Assembly (NCBI RefSeq): GCF_014635285.1
Contig: NZ_BMCR01000001.1
Span: 186,001 to 250,000, forward strand
Reading direction: 5' to 3'
Origin: Stappia taiwanensis
GTDB lineage: Bacteria; Pseudomonadota; Alphaproteobacteria; Rhizobiales; Stappiaceae
DNA length: 64,000 nucleotides
A program made the translations under genes and the position numbers. Below, piece after piece: positions 8,665 to 18,742 of the stretch (the first letter of the stretch is position 1; each line of letters opens with the position of its first letter). The notes under the pieces were generated by a model. That model was given only the letters and a program-made list of their open reading frames with translations, was not told the DNA's origin and ran no database searches.

Positions 8665-9363
8665 TTATCCGGGCTGGGCCATGCCGCGCACGGATGCCGG
8701 ACGGGCCAGGCAGGCATTCAGCCAGCGGTTGACATTCGGCAGCGCATCGAGACCGGTGATCTCGCCGGCCCCATAGGACTCGCGCAAGGTCTGCACCCAG
8801 GGGAAGATCGCGATATCGGCGATGGTGTAGTCCTCGCCCATGATATGCGCCCGACCCTCAAGCCGGCGTTCGAGCACGCCGAGCAGGCGCTTGGTCTCGC
8901 CGAGATAGCGGTCGCGGGGATAGGGATCGGAGACCTTGTCGGCCGCGTATTTGTGAAAATGCCCGAGCTGGCCGAACATCGGGCCGAGCCCGCCCATCTG
9001 CCACATCAGCCATTGCAGGCATTCGTAGCGGGCATTGGCCGTCTCCGGCAGCAGCTTGCCGGTCTTCTCCGCCAGGTAGATGAGGATCGCCCCGCTTTCG
9101 AACAGGGTCAGCGGCGTGCCTTCGGGGCCGTTCGGGTCGAGGATCGCCGGGATCTTGTTGTTCGGGTTGAGCGAAAGGAACTCGGCCGTGAACTGGTCGT
9201 TGGTCTCGAACGACACCTTGTGTGCCTCATAGGCAAGACCGAGCTCTTCGAGCGCCACCGACACCTTCCGGCCGTTCGGGGTGCCAAGCGTGTAGAGCTG
9301 GATCCGATCCGGATGGCGGGCGGGCCAGCGTTGGGTGATCGGGAACTGGGCAAGAGCGGACAT
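8665..9363 (-). CDS. Glutathione S-transferase family protein (nu-class)
   Basis: 232-residue GST with the same nu-class N-domain (QLYTLGTPNGRKVSVALEELGL), the glutathione-binding loop NPNNKIPAILDP, LFESGAILIYLAEKTGKLLPE, and the shared LMWQMGGLGPMFGQ helix. It has an N-terminal extension of about 20 residues before the first strand, as in YghU-type members. Convergent with the GST at 7900; the two are diverged paralogues. The 9364-9584 gap upstream contains no gene I can support. Confidence 0.93.
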   Translation of the reverse strand: MSALAQFPITQRWPARHPDRIQLYTLGTPNGRKVSVALEELGLAYEAHKVSFETNDQFTAEFLSLNPNNKIPAILDPNGPEGTPLTLFESGAILIYLAEKTGKLLPETANARYECLQWLMWQMGGLGPMFGQLGHFHKYAADKVSDPYPRDRYLGETKRLLGVLERRLEGRAHIMGEDYTIADIAIFPWVQTLRESYGAGEITGLDALPNVNRWLNACLARPASVRGMAQPG

Positions 9364-9584
9364 GGGGGCCTCGGTTGGGCTGATCGTTCACATGGGGGAC
9401 TGGCGAGCCGTCCGGCCGGCAGGCTCCATGCGACAAGAGGAGGAAGGGCGCAGAGCCGACGACGTTCGACCCTTGCGTGTCAGGACGACGAAACTGCGAT
9501 AAGCTGGGGGTGCACCCATGCCGCGTCAGTTTCATTGTTGGGTTTGCAACCTAGTCGCTGCCGATCCGTTTTCAAGAGGGTTTC

Positions 9585-12500
9585 ATGCAAGGTCGCGTTT
9601 CCCGAATGCTGCGGTCGTTGCTTGTACCGATCCTTGCGCTCCTTGCCCTGGATGCCCTCATCCTGTTCGTCGCGGCCCGGCACGTCGGGGACGATCGGAC
9701 AACGGAAGCGCTGCAGGTCCTTGCCGGTCAGCTGTCGTTGGTTGCGGAAAGTGGCACCTATCATCAGGTGCGCGCCACCGGACCCGATGCTGCCCCGGAT
9801 CGCCCCGAGTTCCTGTTCGTGACGGCTGGGGGCGCGCGCGATGGAATGCACGCAGGCTTGCCGGTCGGGGATGCGCTGCGGGAGATCGGGGATGCGCTGC
9901 GGGAGATCATTGACGCGGGTGCGCGCGATTTCCGGGCCGCTGTGGAGCTGAACGGCGAGACGGTGCTGTTCGCGGCGGTGCCGTTTGAAGCCGGTGCCAC
10001 TTGCAGGAGCTGTCACGATCGCGCCGAGGCGGTGGGCGGCACACAGGCCGTTCCCGTTCTGCCGGCTGAGGGCCTTGCCGGTCTGATTGCGGCCCGGGCT
10101 CCGCTGTCGGGGTCATTGGGCAAACCGGAGTTCGTCCTGGAGATCGGCGGCGTTCTGGTTGCGGTGATCCTTCTGTCCGCATTGTTTCTTCTGTTCTGGG
10201 TCCATTATCAGCGCCAGCACGCCGCGCGACTGTCCCAGTCTCAGGCCGAACAGGAGGTGCACCGGCTTCAGAAAATGGCCGAGATGCATGACCGCGATGT
10301 TCGATTGCGCGCCATCGTCGACAACATGGGCGAGGCGCTTGTGACCATTTCCGAGATGGGCGTGGTGGAGAGCGTCAATCCGGCGGCCCGCGGCATGTTT
10401 GGCTATAGCGTGGAGGAAATTGTCGGCGAGCCCTTCGCGCGGCTGGTCCCTCGCGTGGGAGGACGGGCCGGAGCGGCCGAGGTGCCCCGATTACACGAAT
10501 TTGCCACCCGAAAGGAGCAGGCTCCGACCGAGGTGCGCGGGGTGCGCAAGAACGGCGAGCGGTTCCCGATGGAACTGATGCTCTCGGAGGCAGGCACGGG
10601 AGACCGCTCCCGCTTTGTCGCCATCGTTCGCGATCTGTCCGCCAGCAAACTTGCAGAAACGAAGGTTCGCGAGGCGCAGACACGCCTGCGCGAGGCCATT
10701 GAGTTCCTGCCGGACGCCTTCGTTGTCTATGATGCAGAAGATCGGCTGCTGCTGTGCAATCAGCGGTTCAGGGACGTCTATGCCCGCAGCGCCCATGCGA
10801 TCCGGCCGGGTGTCCGGTTCGAGGATATCGTACGGGTTGGCGTGGAAGCGGGGCAATATGCCGACGCCGATCTCGATTCCAACCCTGAAAAGTGGATTGC
10901 CGAACAGGTGCGCCTCCATCGGGAGCCGCCGGCGGAGCCGATCGAACAGCGGCTGGGCGACGGACGCTGGTTGCGGGTGTATGAACGCCAGACCCCGGAC
11001 GGGCAGACGGTGGGCCTGCGCATTGACATCACCGAGCTGAAACGGCGGGAAGAGGCGCTCAAGCTGAGCGAAAGCCGGCTTGGCGCCGTGGTCACGGCGG
11101 CGCTCGACGCGATCATCGTGATTGACGAGTTCGGCCGGATCCGGGAGTTCAACCCGGCGGCGGAGCGGGTCTTCGGATATGCGAAAGACGAAGTCATGGG
11201 GCTTCGTGTCCGGGAGCTTTTGGTGCCGGAACGGTTTCGCTCCGCATTCGATACCAAGATGCGGATCTTGCAAGAGGCGGAACCGACGACGCTCATCGGC
11301 GACCGGGTCGAGGTCATCGCACTGCGCAAGGACGGATCGGAATTCCTGATGGAGGTGGCGTTCAACCACGTCACCGGCGCCAGCGGGCGGGTGATCATCG
11401 GCTTCATGCGCGATATCACCGAGGAGAGGGCCAAGACCCTGGCGCTCGACGAGGCACGGCAGCGCGCCGAGGCGGCCAGTCAGGCGAAGGCCAACTTCCT
11501 GACCATGATGAGCCATGAAATCAGGACGCCGCTCAATGCGGTGCTTGGGCTGCTCGACCTCCTGTTGCACACACGATTGAGCGGCGAGCAGAAGAAATAC
11601 ATCGAGACGGCACGGGGGTCGGCGCTGGCGCTGCTACAGATCCTCAATGACATTCTCGATTTCTCCCGCCTGGAGGCCCGGCGTCTGGAGTTCGTCGACG
11701 CGCCCTTCGATCCCCGTGCCCTGATTGGCGATGTTTGCGATCTGTTTTCCGCTCGGGTGGGGGAAAAGGGCCTGACCCTGGAGACCGAGGTCGATGTGAA
11801 GGTGCCAACCGTTCTTGTGGGAGACGCGGGGCGCATTCGCCAGGTGCTGATCAATCTGGTTGCCAATGCGGTTCGGCACACCGCCCGGGGCGGGGTCCGG
11901 ATCGAGCTGACGCTTGCCCCGGTCCCGGCGATGGCCACGGAAGCAGAGCATGTGGCCCTGCGGTTCTCCGTTGCCGACACAGGGGCAGGGATCGCTGAAC
12001 AAAACCGGAAAAACGTCTTCGCGCGCTTCACCACCTCGCCGGCGCAAGGGGAGGTGCGCAGCGAGGGGGTTGGTCTGGGCCTCGCCATCAGCCGAGAACT
12101 GGTCGAGGGGATGGGCGGGAGCATCGACTTTGCCTCGCGCAGCGGGGAGGGCACGCGGTTCTGGTTCGACCTGGGGCTTGCCCGTGGGACGGCCGATGCC
12201 TTGCCCCGGAGCGAACAGGGGGCGGATGCGGAAGAGCCTTGCGAACTGGAGGGGGCGAGGATCCTGCTCGCGGAGGACAATGCCACCAACCGGATGATGA
12301 CGGGTGCCTTCCTGACGCGCTGGGGCTGCCGGTTCGAGACCGCCACGAATGGGGCCGAGGTGCTGGAGATGCTGGCCCAGGCCCCCTTTGATGCGGTGTT
12401 GATGGACGTTTCCATGCCGGTGGTGGACGGGATCGAGGCCACGAGGCGCCTGCGGGCCAGTGGCGCTGCCTTTGCCGATATACCGGTGGTGGCCTTGACC

Positions 12501-13016
12501 GCCCATGCCCTGGTGGAGGAACGCGACCGGGCAATGGCAGCCGGCATGAATGCCTTTGTGACCAAACCGGTCGATTCGGCCGTTCTCCGGCGCGCGCTGG
12601 GCGCTGTGCTGCGGGAGCAGGCCGCCGACCGGGCGCCGGATGCTTCACCGCCCGGGGCTTCGCCGCCCATGTTGATCGACCCGGACCGGTTCGGTGAGCT
12701 GATCGCCGATCTGCCGGAAGAGGTGCGCGATGCGGTGGTTCATCGCTGTGTGCTCGATCTCGACGCGGAGGCGGATGCGCTGGACGCGGGGCAACAGGAT
12801 ATCGACCGCATTCGCGCCTCAAGCCATGTCCTGGTCTCGCTGGCCGCGACCTTTGGCGCGCTGTCGCTGGCGGAAATGGCTGAAGACGTGGAGCGGCTGG
12901 CGGTCAGCGGCAGCGACGCGGCGCGCGCCCGGGCGCCGGAACTGGCAATCCGCGCCCGGGCCGTTGCCCGGGACCTGGAGCGGCGGCGGCGGGAACGGCT
13001 CATGGTCAACGCCTGA
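9585..13016 (+). CDS. Hybrid sensor histidine kinase with haem-c motif, three PAS domains, REC and Hpt-like domains
   Basis: 1143-residue inner-membrane phosphorelay kinase. Order of parts: transmembrane helix 1 (about 7-29); a periplasmic sensor segment ending in the haem-c attachment motif CRSCH (Cys140, Cys143, His144), as in DUF3365/Tll0287-type sensors; transmembrane helix 2 (about 183-208); PAS at about 242-350, 365-485 and 495-615; HisKA with phospho-His644 in SHEIRTPLN; HATPase with DTGAGIAEQN and GVGLGLAISREL; a receiver domain with phospho-Asp941 in LMDVSMP; and a C-terminal Hpt-like domain with His1081 in SSHVLVSLA. The signal is probably redox or a gas sensed by the haem (inference). 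No dedicated response regulator is adjacent, so output must go elsewhere. An exact 21 bp tandem repeat lies in the sensor. Confidence 0.94.
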   Translation: MQGRVSRMLRSLLVPILALLALDALILFVAARHVGDDRTTEALQVLAGQLSLVAESGTYHQVRATGPDAAPDRPEFLFVTAGGARDGMHAGLPVGDALREIGDALREIIDAGARDFRAAVELNGETVLFAAVPFEAGATCRSCHDRAEAVGGTQAVPVLPAEGLAGLIAARAPLSGSLGKPEFVLEIGGVLVAVILLSALFLLFWVHYQRQHAARLSQSQAEQEVHRLQKMAEMHDRDVRLRAIVDNMGEALVTISEMGVVESVNPAARGMFGYSVEEIVGEPFARLVPRVGGRAGAAEVPRLHEFATRKEQAPTEVRGVRKNGERFPMELMLSEAGTGDRSRFVAIVRDLSASKLAETKVREAQTRLREAIEFLPDAFVVYDAEDRLLLCNQRFRDVYARSAHAIRPGVRFEDIVRVGVEAGQYADADLDSNPEKWIAEQVRLHREPPAEPIEQRLGDGRWLRVYERQTPDGQTVGLRIDITELKRREEALKLSESRLGAVVTAALDAIIVIDEFGRIREFNPAAERVFGYAKDEVMGLRVRELLVPERFRSAFDTKMRILQEAEPTTLIGDRVEVIALRKDGSEFLMEVAFNHVTGASGRVIIGFMRDITEERAKTLALDEARQRAEAASQAKANFLTMMSHEIRTPLNAVLGLLDLLLHTRLSGEQKKYIETARGSALALLQILNDILDFSRLEARRLEFVDAPFDPRALIGDVCDLFSARVGEKGLTLETEVDVKVPTVLVGDAGRIRQVLINLVANAVRHTARGGVRIELTLAPVPAMATEAEHVALRFSVADTGAGIAEQNRKNVFARFTTSPAQGEVRSEGVGLGLAISRELVEGMGGSIDFASRSGEGTRFWFDLGLARGTADALPRSEQGADAEEPCELEGARILLAEDNATNRMMTGAFLTRWGCRFETATNGAEVLEMLAQAPFDAVLMDVSMPVVDGIEATRRLRASGAAFADIPVVALTAHALVEERDRAMAAGMNAFVTKPVDSAVLRRALGAVLREQAADRAPDASPPGASPPMLIDPDRFGELIADLPEEVRDAVVHRCVLDLDAEADALDAGQQDIDRIRASSHVLVSLAATFGALSLAEMAEDVERLAVSGSDAARARAPELAIRARAVARDLERRRRERLMVNA
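9867..9908 (+). repeat. Exact 21 bp tandem duplication in the sensor domain
   Basis: Two identical 21-base units (9867-9887 and 9888-9908) encode GDALREI twice in a row in the periplasmic sensor of the hybrid kinase. Being in frame, it only lengthens the helix by seven residues. Confidence 0.95.
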
Positions 13017-13107
13017 GGCTGGAAAGCGCGTTCCGGTCTTGGACTTGTCACGATTGCATGCTCCCCTTTGACGAACGCAGGGCGTGTCGGACGGGGTTGG
13101 AAACAGG

Positions 13108-13130
13108 GGGCAAGGCCTTTGCCCTCTTTT
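13108..13130 (+). terminator. Rho-independent terminator after the hybrid kinase
   Basis: GGGCAA (13108-13113), loop GGCCT, TTGCCC (13119-13124), then TCTTTT. It lies 91 bp beyond the kinase stop and before the alpha-2-macroglobulin gene, which argues that the two are separate units. Confidence 0.65.
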
Positions 13131-13203
13131 CTCCCGGCTCGGGGCAGGATATCGATTGACGGTTGCGCGGAAAGCCGAACGCGCCGGAAAACGGGAACGG
13201 GAG

Positions 13204-16200
13204 ATGAGAGCCATGGGCGCACACAATCTGACGAAGGCGCATGCGCCGAAGGGGATTGGCCGGATCTCCCGGGTGCTGTTCGGTGCCGGGCTCCTGTCGC
13301 TCGCCGTGCTTCAGGGCGCTGGGCAGGCGGAGGAACGGCGTATCGTCACCATCGACAATGCGGATTACTTCGGCTCGGACCTGCGCACGCTGAAGGACGC
13401 CGATCTCGATGCCTGCAAGGCGGCCTGCGTTGCCGAGAAGAGCTGTCAGGCGCTGACCTACAACACCTCCGCCGGCTGGTGCTTCCTCAAGTCCAGCGTG
13501 GGCGAGTTGCACGCCTTCAAGGGCGCGATTGCCGGACGTATCGTCATGGTCAAGGCGATGGACGAGGCGACGGTGGATGCCCGCCGGGCCGATCTGTCCT
13601 TCCTGCCGGGCAACCTGATGGACGAAGCCGGCCGCTATGCGCGCCAGCTTCCGCGCGCCTTCGCTCCGGCCTCCGATGGCTCTGCGGCCTTTGGCCTTCT
13701 GGCGCAGGGGCAGTCGGAGGCAGCGGAGCGGGCCTTTGGCCGGTCGCTGGCGCTGGAGCCGACAAACTACGGCCTGTGGGCCGGCATGACCCGGTCACTG
13801 TTGCAACAAAAGCCGGATGACTGGCGGCGGCGCAACAAGGTGAAGCAGGATGGCGGCGCGGCGGCGGTCAACGCCTACCTTGCGGCGGCCACCGACATGG
13901 ACCGGGTCGAGGCCTATGAGCTTCTCGCCTCGGCGCTGGAACGGCGCCAGCTCTACAAGCCGGCGATCAAGGCTCTGCGCGCCGCGCGCGCTCTCGATGA
14001 CCGTCCGGACCTGCGCTCCCGGTATGAGCAGCTTGTGGCGGAACATGGTTTCCGCATCCTCGATCATCAGGTCGATTCCGATGCGGTGAGCCCGCGCGTT
14101 TGCGTGGTCTTTTCCGAGGAACTGCCGCGCACGCGCGACATGGGACCGTTCGTCAAGGCGACCGGGGAGGGGCCGTTCTCCGTTGAAAGCGATGGTGCCC
14201 AGGTCTGCGTTGATGGGGTGCGCCACGGTCAGCGCTACGGCATTCTCGTGCGCCAGGGGCTGCCCTCCGCCAGCGGCGAGGTTCTGGAAAAATCCGCCGA
14301 CCTCTCCGTCTACGTGCGCGACCGCAGCCCAGCGGTGCGGTTTCTCGGCCGGGCCTACGTGCTGCCGGCGGGCGATGGGGCGACCATCCCGCTCGTGTCG
14401 GTCAACACCGGCGAGGTGGAAACGGAAATCTACCGGATCGGCGAGCGCGGCCTTGCCTCGGCGCTGCGCGACCGGCGCGTGCTGTCCCAGCTCGACAGCT
14501 ACAAGGCCGATCAGATCCGCGACGAATACGGCGAGAAGGTCTGGGCCGGCACCGTGGAGACGGCGCAGCGGCTCAATCAGGACGTGATGACGGCGGTCCC
14601 GCTGGAGGAGATCGGCCTCGATATGAAGCCGGGCATCTACGCCATGGTGGCGCGGGCCGCCACCGACCGGGACAACCGCTGGGGTCCCTGGGCGACCCAA
14701 TGGTTCATCGTCTCCGATCTTGGCCTCAGCGCCTATTCCGGCGGCGACGGCACCATGGTGTCGGTGCGCGCCCTGTCGAGTGCGCAGGCTGTTTCCGGCG
14801 CCACAGTGCGCCTTGTCGCCGTCAACAACGATGTGCTGGGCGAGGCGACCAGTGACGGCGAGGGCATTGCCCGTTTCGCGGCAGGCCTCTCGCGCGGCAA
14901 GGGCGGACGCGCGCCGGCGCTTGTCGCGGTGGAAACCAAGGCGGGGGATTATGCGTTCCTCGATCTCACCAAACCGGCCTTTGACTTGAGCGATCGCGGC
15001 GTGGAGGGGCGGGCCTCGCCCGGTCCGGTCGATGTCTTCGCCTGGACGGATCGCGGCGTCTATCGCCCCGGCGAAAGCGTGCATGTGGGCGCGATGGCCC
15101 GGGATCCGGGCGCGCGGGCGCGGGCCGATCTGCCGCTGACGCTGGTTTTTGCCCGGCCCGATGGCGTCGAGCACAGCCGCACCGTTGCCAAGGATGCGGG
15201 CGCGGGCGGCCGCGCCTATTCGCTGGCCTTGCCGGCCAGCGCGCAGCAGGGCACCTGGACCTTGCGGGTCTATGCCGACCCGAAGGCGCCGGCCCTTTCG
15301 GAAACCTCCTTTCTGGTGGAGGACTTCCAGCCGGAGCGGGTGGACTTCACGCTGGAAGCGGATGCCAAGGCGATTGACCCGCTCGATCCGCCGGAAGTCT
15401 CCTTCACCGCTAAGTTCCTTTATGGCACGCCGGCCTCCGGTCAGCGGATCGAAGGGGAGGTGATCGTCTCGCCGACGCGGGAAAATATGGCCTGGCCGGG
15501 CTATGTCTTCGGCCTGGCGAGCGAGCAGATCTTCCCCAACCGGGCGATCCTTTCCGACGCCGGCGTGACCGATGAGGCGGGCCGGGGCAGCTTCGTTCCG
15601 CCGCTGCCGGATCTGGAGCGGACCACGGCCGGATACACCGCCCGCATCGTCACCCGCCTTGTCGAGGCTGGCGGGCGCTACGTGGAACGCGGGCTGGAAC
15701 TGCCGCTGCTGTCCGATGGTGCGCGGATTGGCGTCAAGCCGGCCTTCGACGGCGGCGTCGAGGAAGGCGGTCCGGCGGAGTTCGACGTCGTCGCCATCGA
15801 CCGCGCGGGCGCGCGGGTGGCCATGAGCGAGGTCACCTGGACGCTGGCCAAGCTGGACACGCGCTATCAGTGGTACCGGTCGGACGGGCGCTGGTCCTAC
15901 GAGCCGGTGACCACCTCGCGCCGGGTTGCCAGCGGCACGCTGGACATTGGCGCCGATGGGCCGCAGCGGTTGTCGCTGCCGGTGGACTGGGGGCGCTACC
16001 GTCTTGAGGTGGTGCGCGATGGCACTGAGCCGGCGGCAACCAGCACCGAGTTCAATGCCGGCTGGTATGTGTCCTCCGCCTCGTCGGAAACCCCGGATGT
16101 GCTGGACGTCGGTCTCGACAAGCCGGCCTATCGGGTGGGAGAGACAGCGCGCCTGCGGATGAAGCCGCGCTTCGATGGCGTCGCCCTTGTCCATGTGGTC

Positions 16201-18717
16201 AACGAGAAGCTGATTGAAACGCGGGCGCTGCCGGTCAAGGCCGGTGAGGCGGATGTGGAGCTGACGGTGACCGATGACTGGGGCGTTGGCGCCTATGTCA
16301 CCGCGACCCTGTTGCGGCCGATGGATATCGAAGCCAAGCGGATGCCGGCCCGTGCCCTCGGGTTGCAGTGGCTGAAGGTGGATCCCGGCGCGCGGGTGCA
16401 CACCGTCTCGCTGGAGACGCCGGAGCAGATCCTGCCGCGCACCACACTTGACGTCGATGTCCGGATCGCCGGGCAAGGGGCGGGCGAGACCGCCTATCTG
16501 ACCCTTGCCGCCGTCGATGTCGGCATTCTCAACCTGACCCGCTTCGAAACGCCGGACCCGGATGGCTGGTATTTCGGCCAGCGGCGTCTGGCGACGGAAA
16601 TTCGCGACTACTACGGCCAGTTGATCGACCGCACCGCCGGCGAACTCGGCCGGGTGCGCTCCGGCGGCGATGGCATGGGGATGGCCCTTGCCGCGCCGCC
16701 ACCGCAGGAAGCGCCGGTCGCGCTGTTCTCCGGCGTGGTTGAAACCGATGCCGAGGGGCGGGCGACCGTTTCCTTCGACGTGCCGGACTTCAACGGCACG
16801 CTGCGGCTGATGGCGGTGGCCTGGAGCGCCAGCGGCGTTGGCCACAGCGAACGGGATGTCACCGTGCGCGATCCGGTGGTGATGACCGCGACCCTGCCGC
16901 GCTTCCTCGCGCCCGGGGATACCTCGCGCCTTCTCGTCGAGATCGACAATGTGGATGGCGGCGCGGGCGACTACCGCGTCACGATCGATGTGGACGGGCC
17001 GGTGTCGGTGGACCTGCCGGACAGCGGTCGCGGTCTGACGCTGGCCAAGGGCGAACGGCAATCGCTGCGCCTGCCGCTGCGCGCCGGGGAGACCCCGGGC
17101 GATGCTTCGCTCCACCTGACGATCAGCGGACCGGGCGGCGAAACGGCCGAAAAGCGCCTGGCGCTCGGCGTGCGGGACAACACGCCGCTGGTGACCCGCC
17201 GCTCCTTCGTCACGCTGGCCCCTGGCGGGGCGCTGACGCTCGATGGCGGCAGCCTCTCCGGGCTGAAGCCGGAAACCGCATCGCTGACGCTGGCGGCCGG
17301 TGGGGCTGCGCGGATCGACATCCCCGGCCTTCTCGCCGCGCTCGATCGCTACCCCTACGGCTGCACCGAGCAGACCACCAGCCGGGCCTTGCCGCTGCTT
17401 TATCTCAACGAGATGGCCAGCGCCGCCGGGTTGGAGAGTGACGACGAGATCGCCGCCCGTGTCGACAAGGCGATTGCCGCCGTGCTGGCCAATCAGAGCT
17501 CCAACGGCGCCTTCGGCTTGTGGTCGAGCTACGGGTCGCAGGATCCGTGGCTGGACGCCTATGTGACCGACTTCCTGATCCGTGCCGGCGAGACGGGACA
17601 CACCGTCCCGGCGCAGGCGCTGAGCAGTGCGCTCGACAATCTGGAAAACCGGGTGGCCTATGCCTCCGACTTCCGCGATGGCGGCGAGGGTATTGCCTAT
17701 GCGCTCAACGTGCTGGCCCGGGCTGGTCGCGCCTCGGTCGGGGACCTGCGCTACTACGCCGATGTGAAGCTGAACGACTTCGGTTCGGCGCTGGCGCGGG
17801 CCCAGTTGGGCGGCGCGCTGGCCGCCTATGGCGAGAAGCAGCGCGCGCGGCAGGCCTTCCAGTCGGCGCTGGCCGCGATCCCCGCTGGCGACGGCACTGC
17901 CTATCGTCAGGACTATGGCACCGCCCTGCGCGATGCCGCCGGTGTCCTGACCTACGTAACCAAGGCCGGGCTCGATGGTGTCGATGCCGCCGGGCTGACC
18001 CGTCAGGTCGCGGACCGGCAGGACCGCACCAGCGCCCTGTCGACCCAGGACATGGCCTGGTTGCTCTTGGCCGGACATGAATTGCAGGCCGATGCGGAAG
18101 CCGACCGTTTCGCCATCAACGGTGATGCGCTCTCCGGGCGGCTCGTCCGCAAGGTGAGCGGTAATGCCTTGATGCGCGAGAACCTGCGGGTGGAAAATCG
18201 CGGCGGCAGTGGCAGCGACGTGGTGGTCACGGTGAGCGGCCAGCCGGTGGTGCCGGAGCCTGCCGGCGGACGCGGCTACACGATCACCCGGCAGTTGTTC
18301 GATCTCGACGGCAAGCCGCTCGAAGGCGGCGTGGTGGCGCAGAACACCCGCGTTGCCGTGGTGCTGACGGTGACCGCCGACCGCCCGGGCAAGGGCCGGA
18401 TGCTGGTGGTCGACCGGCTTCCCGCCGGCCTGACCATCGACAACCCGCGTCTGGTCCGCTCCGGCGATATCGGGGCGCTCGACTGGCTGTCGACCATCGA
18501 TTCCGCCGATCATGTGGAGTTCCGCGACGATCGCTTTGTGGTCGCCCTCGACCAGAGCGGTCAGAACACGGACAGCTACACCTTCGCCTATCTGGCGCGG
18601 GCTTCGATCCCCGGTGAGTTTGCTCATCCGCCGGCAACGGTGGAGGACATGTACCGCCCGGATCTGGCGGCAACCACCGCGACCGGGCGGTTTGAGGTGC
18701 TTGGGCCGCAGCGCTGA
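13204..18717 (+). CDS. Bacterial alpha-2-macroglobulin with PAN/apple domain (YfhM-like)
   Basis: 1837-residue periplasmic protease trap. After an export signal (about residues 20-40), residues about 45-110 form a cysteine-bearing PAN/apple module (ACKAACVAEKSCQALTYN...GWCFLKS). A helical repeat region follows, then the macroglobulin domains. YPYGCTEQTTSRALPLLY holds the CxEQ thioester motif (Cys1387), so the reactive thioester that captures attacking proteases is intact. There is no lipobox cysteine at the signal, unlike E. coli YfhM. Paired with pbpC 25 bp downstream, as in many proteobacteria; the known model is joint defence and repair of the periplasm and cell wall. Start: ATG at 13204 or 13213; a GGGAG site 9 bases before 13213 slightly favours the latter. 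Confidence 0.95.
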   Translation: MRAMGAHNLTKAHAPKGIGRISRVLFGAGLLSLAVLQGAGQAEERRIVTIDNADYFGSDLRTLKDADLDACKAACVAEKSCQALTYNTSAGWCFLKSSVGELHAFKGAIAGRIVMVKAMDEATVDARRADLSFLPGNLMDEAGRYARQLPRAFAPASDGSAAFGLLAQGQSEAAERAFGRSLALEPTNYGLWAGMTRSLLQQKPDDWRRRNKVKQDGGAAAVNAYLAAATDMDRVEAYELLASALERRQLYKPAIKALRAARALDDRPDLRSRYEQLVAEHGFRILDHQVDSDAVSPRVCVVFSEELPRTRDMGPFVKATGEGPFSVESDGAQVCVDGVRHGQRYGILVRQGLPSASGEVLEKSADLSVYVRDRSPAVRFLGRAYVLPAGDGATIPLVSVNTGEVETEIYRIGERGLASALRDRRVLSQLDSYKADQIRDEYGEKVWAGTVETAQRLNQDVMTAVPLEEIGLDMKPGIYAMVARAATDRDNRWGPWATQWFIVSDLGLSAYSGGDGTMVSVRALSSAQAVSGATVRLVAVNNDVLGEATSDGEGIARFAAGLSRGKGGRAPALVAVETKAGDYAFLDLTKPAFDLSDRGVEGRASPGPVDVFAWTDRGVYRPGESVHVGAMARDPGARARADLPLTLVFARPDGVEHSRTVAKDAGAGGRAYSLALPASAQQGTWTLRVYADPKAPALSETSFLVEDFQPERVDFTLEADAKAIDPLDPPEVSFTAKFLYGTPASGQRIEGEVIVSPTRENMAWPGYVFGLASEQIFPNRAILSDAGVTDEAGRGSFVPPLPDLERTTAGYTARIVTRLVEAGGRYVERGLELPLLSDGARIGVKPAFDGGVEEGGPAEFDVVAIDRAGARVAMSEVTWTLAKLDTRYQWYRSDGRWSYEPVTTSRRVASGTLDIGADGPQRLSLPVDWGRYRLEVVRDGTEPAATSTEFNAGWYVSSASSETPDVLDVGLDKPAYRVGETARLRMKPRFDGVALVHVVNEKLIETRALPVKAGEADVELTVTDDWGVGAYVTATLLRPMDIEAKRMPARALGLQWLKVDPGARVHTVSLETPEQILPRTTLDVDVRIAGQGAGETAYLTLAAVDVGILNLTRFETPDPDGWYFGQRRLATEIRDYYGQLIDRTAGELGRVRSGGDGMGMALAAPPPQEAPVALFSGVVETDAEGRATVSFDVPDFNGTLRLMAVAWSASGVGHSERDVTVRDPVVMTATLPRFLAPGDTSRLLVEIDNVDGGAGDYRVTIDVDGPVSVDLPDSGRGLTLAKGERQSLRLPLRAGETPGDASLHLTISGPGGETAEKRLALGVRDNTPLVTRRSFVTLAPGGALTLDGGSLSGLKPETASLTLAAGGAARIDIPGLLAALDRYPYGCTEQTTSRALPLLYLNEMASAAGLESDDEIAARVDKAIAAVLANQSSNGAFGLWSSYGSQDPWLDAYVTDFLIRAGETGHTVPAQALSSALDNLENRVAYASDFRDGGEGIAYALNVLARAGRASVGDLRYYADVKLNDFGSALARAQLGGALAAYGEKQRARQAFQSALAAIPAGDGTAYRQDYGTALRDAAGVLTYVTKAGLDGVDAAGLTRQVADRQDRTSALSTQDMAWLLLAGHELQADAEADRFAINGDALSGRLVRKVSGNALMRENLRVENRGGSGSDVVVTVSGQPVVPEPAGGRGYTITRQLFDLDGKPLEGGVVAQNTRVAVVLTVTADRPGKGRMLVVDRLPAGLTIDNPRLVRSGDIGALDWLSTIDSADHVEFRDDRFVVALDQSGQNTDSYTFAYLARASIPGEFAHPPATVEDMYRPDLAATTATGRFEVLGPQR

Positions 18718-18742
18718 CAAGGGTGAGCCGACGGAGAGCAGG

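Noticed and set aside
11480..12670. 396-codon minus-strand Ser/Arg-rich frame over the kinase core
   Set aside because: Antisense shadow of the HisKA/HATPase/receiver region, low-complexity composition.
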